A program made the translations under genes and the position numbers. From positions 119,230,957 through 119,294,956 of the forward strand of contig CM023449.1 of NCBI GenBank assembly GCA_013339765.2: a stretch of DNA of 64,000 bases, written 5' to 3'. This document shows, piece after piece, positions 58,434-64,000 of this stretch. The notes beneath the pieces were generated by a model. That model saw nothing but the letters and a program-made list of their open reading frames with translations, was not told the origin of the DNA and made no database searches. Within the stretch, counting starts at the first letter, position 1, and every line of letters starts with the position of its first letter. The stretch comes from Haemaphysalis longicornis. Its lineage: Eukaryota > Arthropoda > Arachnida > Ixodida > Ixodidae.

Positions 58434-58588
58434 TTGGATTGTTTACTAGATGGCTTGGCTACCTCTAGTTTAGTTCTTGGATTGTTTACTAGATGGCGGT
58501 ACTTGTATATGATGAAACGATGCGCTTGGATTGTTTACTAGATGGCGTGGCTACCTCTAGTTTAGTTCTTGGATTGTTTACTAGATGG
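58434..58588 (+). repeat. 43-bp tandem repeat, four copies of its core
   Basis: TTGGATTGTTTACTAGATGG begins at 58434, 58477, 58526 and 58569. The spacings of 43, 49 and 43 bp contain CGTGGCTACCTCTAGTTTAG in most units. The spacer between copies 2 and 3 differs. Confidence 0.92.
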
Positions 58589-58643
58589 CGGGGAGCGTTG
58601 TAATAAAATCCGTTCGCTGTTGGCGCGCGCTCGGAGTCGCCCG

Positions 58644-58975
58644 ATGGATAAGGCTGCAGATGTGCGAGCCCGCGAGGCAGAAGTGCTCCGTGAAGCTGCG
58701 CGACGCCGCCGCCAAGATCCTGCCGTACGAGAGCGGGAGGCCGAAGCGTGTCGTCTGGTTGCGCGACGACGCCGCCAAGATCCCAGCGTTCGAGAACGAG
58801 AGGCCCAAGCGTCACGGCAACGGCGCGAGGACCCTGCCGTACGCGAAGCGGCACGGCTGCGGCGCGAAGAGGATCTCCAAAACGTCAGAGAACGGGAAGC
58901 GGCGAGAAAGCGCGCGTATCGGCAGGCAGACCCCGATACAGTGAGAGCTCGTGAGGCGTCTGCAAAACGCATCAG
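58644..58975 (+). CDS. Exon of an Arg/Glu-rich helical repeat protein
   Basis: ATG at 58644 (in CCCGATGG) opens MDKAADVRAREAEVLREAAR, and the frame ends at CGCATCAG before GTGAGC, a consensus splice donor. About 110 residues fall into units of roughly 21 residues on the pattern RER/EAxxxRxxARRRRQDPxVRER; the later units are shorter. High charge and absence of Pro outside the DP turns predict separate helices, possibly DNA-binding. This recalls the 23-residue STPR repeats of arthropod proteins, but the period differs. It lies inside an inverted-repeat element, so it may be transposon-borne. No stop in frame until the donor. Confidence 0.5.
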
Positions 58976-59131
58976 GTGAGCTCAGCCCCAAGGTGCCGAC
59001 ACGCGGTTTAAGCGAGACTTTCTAGACGTTACGTTCGGACACAGATGTAGTGGGCGAACTTTCACTGAGGAGTCACGGTTTTACCGATGATTTCCCCTCA
59101 GGAGCTTCGCCCACTCATCATCATTCACCCC

Positions 59132-59704
59132 GTGGATATGCTGTGAATTTTTTTCTTTACGCTGCACACGGGAATATTATTAGTCCGGGCTTACATGAAA
59201 GAAAGGGGGCATTTTGTGTCATGGGGTACAGATTGTTTTCGCTGCACATCCCCAGACACGAAAGAACATGTTATTTTGCATTGCTGGGAGGGCGTATGCA
59301 TTCCTGATGTTCTACAGACGACATTTGCAAAGGCTCCCCGCTACATCCTCATGGCACAAGGTATCTCTCCGTAGACAAATAGGCTGGTATTCCGTGTGTC
59401 TTAGTTAATGCGCTGGGCCTCCACAGCACGTGGCGCTCACGCACAGAAGGACTGTACAGCGACGTCAATGCCCGTTCTGCAAAGCATATTTCAGCGAAAG
59501 TGTAGGTAGATTTGTAGAAGTTATTAAATGTCAAGAGATCTCGCCTGTAGAATGCCAAAAATACAATAGCTTACGTCAGCGAATGAATTTTGAAGGACAT
59601 CAGTGGCCCTTAGTCAGGCAGTTTCGCAATGTCGTTGGACAATCATTTATACTGTTGATCTGCGATGTGTTGTGTAGTGCCAAGTCCTGACCCCAAAGAC
59701 AAAA
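59132..59704. other. Unassigned; possible continuation of an interrupted frame
   Basis: The frame after the inserted element reads GYAVNFFLYAAHGNIISPGL and then HERTCYFALLGGRMHS before a stop. No family recognised. Confidence 0.25.
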
Positions 59705-59890
59705 ACTTTGTGGCTCAGTTGGCAAAGCATTTGAAACCTCCCGTGGCAGCCAGACTGATTATAAGCTCGAATCCTAGCGCTGCCGCGCCAATGGAACGTT
59801 TTCTGATGATGTAGTTTCCGTCACAGATATGACGTCGGTGAGGTTTGTGTATCCCGGCATAAAACACTATCGTGTTAGAACTTTATTGTG
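59705..59890 (+). repeat. tRNA-derived SINE-like sequence, not Ruka
   Basis: A perfect A box TGGCTCAGTTGG is followed by a B box-like AGCTCGAATCC about 50 bp later. It then has a unique tail (ACGTCGGTGAGGTTTGTGTA). The body differs from the Ruka-like copies. No paired acceptor stem, so not a working tRNA. Confidence 0.5.
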
Positions 59891-61002
59891 TATATAAAGT
59901 CTTTTCAACTTTAGATTCTCAAATTGACGTTTCACGTGCAAAAGCTCAACTTCGGCTATGAGACACACCGTACACGCGAACAAGCGATGATTGCAATCGA
60001 ACAATGTTCTTTTGCTTTTGAACACTCCTCACTTATCAGAGATTGTCTTGTACTTAGCAGAGCAGATATACATGCATGCATAGCCTTAATCAACTAACAG
60101 CTGAACAGCTTTTCCACCACCGTTCGACACCCTACCAAAAACCAAGGGTGATGAAGTTTTTCAACACACTTTTTTTACACAAAAACGGTGTAGGGCTTTG
60201 AATAAGGATGTGATACTCTCCAAACACCCTTTTTCCACCCATACGACATTCTTTTTGGAAAAAAAGGCCGTAAAAAGTTGTGTATGCATCGTAAGTCATG
60301 GATGCAGGGGATGCGTTGTCCGTACAAGTTTATTAAATCTATTAGGGTGCAGAAATTGACACTGCATCGTAATATTGAAAAGAGCGCCTTTGCAGCTGCA
60401 ATAGTATAGGCTAACTAAAGTCTTCTTTGTTATGCTCACTAATCAATAGGGACACATCAGTTGTGACTACCAACCATAATTATGTCTCGAGGAAACTAAT
60501 GTAAATATCTGGAAAACTTGAATTAGGGTAATGCCTCGCACTCCTGCATGTCCAATGTGTTGTAATCCACCCCTTCTTGGAGGCTCTGCTAGGGATGAGC
60601 TCTTACGACCTTCAGTCAGGTGCCACCAAGTTGTTCCCTCCCAAAACCATGGCTTAATATTCAATGGAACAGTTCGATCTCCTCTTCTACTGTGGCAGTG
60701 CTTGTTACGATAAACAACCATGTACTAAAACACGCATACACTAGCTGCGAAGCTGCTTGTCGAGAGTCATCCTTTGGCTGCTTTCTGCGCGTTACGCGCG
60801 ATTCTAATCGGCAGCCAGTTTCTGCACTGAGTATTAAATGTTTGCAGTCAAGGATGTGATGGAAGCCCGTCTGGTCGGGATGCATTTTGATGAGGAAAGG
60901 CAAGGGCGCCGACCACAAGTTAGTTCAGTTTAAAAGAAATTCCCTTTCGGCTTCTGCATAGAAGCCTTGGTCACAATAAAATGTTGAAGGGAAATAATCG
61001 CC
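59891..61002. other. Mostly unassigned, with GGTGT/ACACC repeat at 60110-60290
   Basis: 60110-60290 has inverted ACACC...GGTGT words and A/T tracts similar to 47480-47690. 60490-60990 may be the 3' untranslated part of the adjoining Penelope relic (minus strand). No coding support. Confidence 0.35.
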
Positions 61003-61557
61003 TCATATAGGTTTCACAATGCTCCACAAGCAACGTGCGTATTTTGGCGGCAGGTTTCCAGAGTTCCGATTCAGCGTGTGTTCCATTGTCTGTATGTGAA
61101 GTGATTCCAGTAACACGCATGAGGTAGCATTCCTGTCGTTTGCGGGGATGCCTGCAGCAGACCAGTTGGTTGTGTGAAATGTGCTACCGCAGTGCTCGGC
61201 AAGGGCGCTTGTCGACACGTGGCTCTAGTTTATATTGTTTCGATGTTGTTTCAGGCACTTTGCAAAGTTTCTTGACTGAGCAATGTACACGTACTGGCAA
61301 TCTGCACAAGGAATGATGTAGAATGAGGTGTGTATGAGAACTAAATGGGAAATAAATATGTATTTTTGCTTGACTGCTTGAAATTTTTTGTGGCTTGTTG
61401 GTGGCCAACGAACTGCGGCGTAACGCTGTAAAAATGGAGGGACGAAATGCATTCGGTCAGTGTCCCTTGCGTACATCTCGTGGGCTGTAACGCAGTCGGA
61501 GCGAGTTCCGTGTTTAAATCTTTCTGGCAACTCTCTTTGCTCCAACCTCTCTACCAA
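61003..61557 (-). pseudogene. Penelope-like element, GIY-YIG endonuclease relic
   Basis: Minus strand: IIPCADCQYVYIAQSRNFAK, then CLKQHRNNIN, then in another frame TSALAEHCGSTFHTTNWSA, LLESLHIQTMEHTLNRNSGN and LPPKYARC. This is the C-terminal GIY-YIG nuclease of Penelope-like elements, with the conserved Tyr, Arg-NF, Lys-QH, AEHC, E(S)L-IQ and LNRN-G-LP blocks. YIA replaces the usual YIG. One frameshift lies near 61220. The upstream reverse transcriptase is not visible. Confidence 0.9.
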
Positions 61558-62593
61558 CGTTGCGTGGTTATGAGATAAGCAGTTTTTGTTTCACAATGCC
61601 TCCTCATCATCTGATTTCAGGAAATGTTCAAGAAAAATCGGTTCTGCCACGCCACCATGAAGCCGATGGTCACAAATGGCCCCGCTGTCGCAGCAGAACA
61701 GTCAAGTGGAATTGGGCTTAACGGGACACTGAAGGGATATGTACACAATGCGGGATTACTAGCACAAATTTTATTCTGTAGTCTCTAGGCCATGTATCGA
61801 CCACTCTCGCTGCGGTTACGCGACGTTCTTCAGTAGGAAAGCAATTCCAAAATGCTCTTCTCCTCCGTGCATTCTCTGCCAATTTCCTATGAGGTTTCGC
61901 ATGATTTCAAAACAAGATGGCTTGGCTTGACTGCGCTGGTAATGCAAGGCTCACCGACCCTCCGACAGAATCACTCGGCCCAGCGTATAGTCGGCCGGCC
62001 GCCGCAGATCGCCGCAATTCATTCGCTCTGTTGAATCTGAGCCCCAACACACTTGTGCCTTGAAGAATAGGCCTTTATTTTCTCTGTTTGTACACTGCAT
62101 CAAGCTTTAGGCACAAGTCGCTCCACACAAGCGCACATGCACGCTTCTCTGACTAGTACGCTAGTAAAATATGTAAGCTCAATCGATGGGGAGAGAATAG
62201 TCGGCGAAGTTAATATAGGTGCTAAGGAATGAAAATAAACAGAAAAGTTTATTGTACACGGTAATCTCGAGGCGCGGAAGCACGTTTTCTGATAAGTGAA
62301 CTAGCACAGCGGTCAGAAGCGCGACCACAAAACTAGAAACGCTTTTCCGCTTAAGGATTACATTCGGTAGAGATTAGATATTTGTCTAACTTTAGGGGTG
62401 GATTACTGCCCAAGCATTAAATATATAAAAGCTGCTCGTAATGCTGAAACTAAGACATGCGCTATTCCCAAAATAGTCATCTGAGCTGCTTGGAATGCTA
62501 AAACTAAATAACAATGCAAACAGGCTTTACGTTATATATTTTATATTTCCGACTCTATTGAGGCGCTGGCTTATGGCCGAGTGCTCCTTAGCA
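61558..62593. other. Unassigned sequence
   Basis: No gene recognised. A GGGACACTGAAGGG word at 61720-61735 resembles ends of dispersed repeats but has no partner here. Confidence 0.4.
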
Positions 62594-62710
62594 CCATGAT
62601 AACAATAAAACTGCGCAAAAGGACGGGACCTGCGCCTGGTTTGTTGTCCTCTTCTTCCGTCCCGTCCTTTTGCGCAGTTTTATTGTTATCATGGAACACC
62701 AACTAGCCCA
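62594..62710 (+). mobile_element. Palindromic element 3 with CCAACTAGCCCA flank
   Basis: Perfect 36-bp arms (62594-62629 and 62659-62694), with CTGCGCAAAAGGACGGGAC and its complement, enclose a 29-nt loop. The loop contains GGTTTGTTGTCCTCTTCTT, nearly the arm motif of element 1. The right arm is followed by ATGGAACACCAACTAGCCCA (62691-62710), the tail shared with elements 1 and 2. Confidence 0.9.
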
Positions 62711-63044
62711 ACAACGTGCTTTACTCAGATCCTTAGCACCAGCTTCATTGTTTAGAAATTCAGAAGTTCAAATACCGATAGTCGCTTTTTATTGTTGTGG
62801 TTTATATAGTTTTTTATTGTTTTTTGCCAGTGTTTTCTGTAGTGAATTCACCATAGTTGCACTGTAACGTTCATTGCTCCACGAGCCAGTTCATAGAACG
62901 AGTGCGGACTGTCACTGGGGTGCTGGGGAGCTCCTGTTGGCCTGGTGTTTCCATTGCCATCGACTGCTTGCGGGCACAGTCCTTAATCGGCCGACCCCTT
63001 GGCCTGGTGCGAACACGCTTCTTACGATACAGGCACCAGCCAGG
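62711..63044. other. Unassigned sequence
   Basis: No gene or element recognised; leads into the minisatellite. Confidence 0.4.
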
Positions 63045-63415
63045 CAAGCTCCGTTTATTGCCTGGATTTCCAACGAGAAGAAAGATCCAACAAGACGAAA
63101 GGTCCAATTTGTCACTCGATCAAAGAGCCTGAATATTCAACGAGACAAAAGGTCCATTCGAGTCTGAATGTCCAATTAGACTAAAGATCCATAGAATCTG
63201 AAGGTCCAATCGAGCCTGCATGTCCAAAGAGAACGAAGATCCAACGAAACGAAAGGTCCAATCGAGCCTGAGTGTCCAACGAGATGAAATACCCAACGAG
63301 ACGAAAGGTCCAATCGAGCCTGCATGTCCAACGAGACGAAAGATCCACTGAGTCTGAAGGTCCAATCCAGCTTAAATGTCCAACGAGGTGAAGGTCTAGT
63401 GAGACAAAGGGTCCA
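63045..63415. repeat. GTCCAACGAGACGAAAG minisatellite
   Basis: About 370 bp of 17-18-bp subunits alternating between GTCCAACGAGACGAAAG and GTCCAATCGAGCCTGCAT types, giving higher-order units of about 50 bp. The subunits are diverged at the edges and more alike in the middle. It produces repetitive chance frames on both strands (for example GPFVSLDIQ-like peptides on minus). Confidence 0.92.
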
Positions 63416-64000
63416 ATAATACTAAGGCCTCACTGTTTTATTCAAGATACGCATACAGATTTTTTTAAAATTAAGCCAATAGGAATAGGTTCCAGTGTGT
63501 TGTTCCAAACCTTACACAACGTTAATAAAAGGAGCGTTGTGACAGTGTAGGTAGTCGTGTGCAGGCCTCGTTTTTGCGTCAATATAAAGCGTTGCATATG
63601 AACGTGACGTACCGGATGGCTTTCGTCAGCCTCCTTAAAATAGTTTCACCACAAAACAAAAATAAAGTGTGATTTTGAGTATGGAAATTTATAAGACTAA
63701 TCTCTTTGTTCGTGACACAAAGAACCACTGTATGATTAATGGCCTGTGAGACTGGCCCGGAAATCACAAACAGTCGCTAATTACTCGTTAGCAAGAAAAG
63801 CGAACTTCTGCTCAATTGATCTTTTAACAACTTTTGGGTTATCTTCTCGAGTTAGCTGGAACACTCCTTAATGGTTGACTAGAATTAACGTGCACACGCA
63901 ATCATCTGAAGCGCTTTTGAGAATAAATAATTGCATTCAAGCAGCATCGGTGGTTGGTGCTATCTCTTTTGTTCGCTCCTTCGTTTCAAGTATAGTCGTC
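63416..64000. other. Unassigned sequence
   Basis: AT-rich, with no gene, tRNA-like boxes or inverted repeat seen up to the window end. Confidence 0.45.

Larger units (their letters stand above)
58346..59131. mobile_element. Inverted-repeat element carrying an Arg/Glu-rich exon
   Basis: The ends are GGGGTGAA (58346-58353) and TTCACCCC (59124-59131). Inside them GGAGCGAAGCTCC (58363-58375) is mirrored by GGAGCTTCGCCC (59101-59112). The element contains a 43-bp tandem repeat and the coding exon at 58644-58975. The superfamily is unknown; it may be a short non-autonomous DNA element that has picked up a gene fragment. Confidence 0.6.

Noticed and set aside
63120..63365. Repetitive protein-like frame on the minus strand
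   Set aside because: It is the translation of the minisatellite and not a gene.
1..64000. CRISPR array, bacterial operon or phage content
   Set aside because: No regularly spaced identical repeats with unique spacers, no ribosome-binding-site spaced gene runs. All recognisable genes are eukaryotic transposon genes with decayed frames and spliceosomal signals.

Overview
The window is repeat-dominated eukaryotic DNA and looks like an intergenic or intronic stretch from a large arthropod genome. The best organism guess is a hard tick. The main reason is several copies of a tRNA-derived SINE that matches, from memory, the tick Ruka family (858-1095, 25140-25382, 29376-29546, 39480-39718 and a diverged copy at 54675-54860). 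The mix of CR1-like, RTE, Penelope, Ty3/gypsy, hAT, pogo and PIF/Harbinger relics fits this. I see no complete host gene, and most open frames in the window are chance frames in other sequence. Two stretches (57922-58103 and 58644-58975) have the signals of exons but sit inside repeat-like units. A third (22342-22690, minus strand) is a weak host-exon candidate.

Layout. 1310-5698 is a near full-length but decayed non-LTR retrotransposon. Its ORF1 carries a virus-type 2A-like motif broken at the critical glycine, and its ORF2 keeps endonuclease and reverse transcriptase motifs between stops and frameshifts. 5.7-26.8 kb is mostly unassigned, with small DNA elements: an inverted-repeat element at 8363-8766, a long-armed foldback at 10747-11089, a MITE at 15327-15796 inside a dispersed repeat whose empty relative is at 30468-31140, and a TA-flanked MITE at 18733-18947. 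It also holds two of three related palindromes (21.3 and 24.4 kb; the third is at 62.6 kb). 26.86-30.3 kb holds a second LINE remnant followed by a gypsy relic whose integrase is split by a SINE with a 14-bp target duplication.

40.65-46.26 kb is a nested block. A minus-strand gypsy LTR and its primer-binding leader are separated by a 4.9-kb PIF/Harbinger transposon with a CAG/CTG duplication. That transposon contains transposase exons, a MADF/Myb-like gene on the other strand and an LTR-like insertion. 49.75-54.31 kb is a second nested block: a small hAT relic split by a 2.9-kb TTAA-flanked inverted-repeat element and by a 1.0-kb pogo-type element. 55.3-55.9 kb is an RTE 3' fragment. 57.7-59.1 kb holds a TATA/initiator promoter with a short exon and an Arg/Glu-rich repeat exon inside an inverted-repeat unit. 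61.0-61.6 kb is a Penelope GIY-YIG fragment. 63.05-63.42 kb is a minisatellite.

The genes do not form a pathway. The value of the window is its record of transposons inserted into one another, from which order of insertion, target preference and domain loss can be read.
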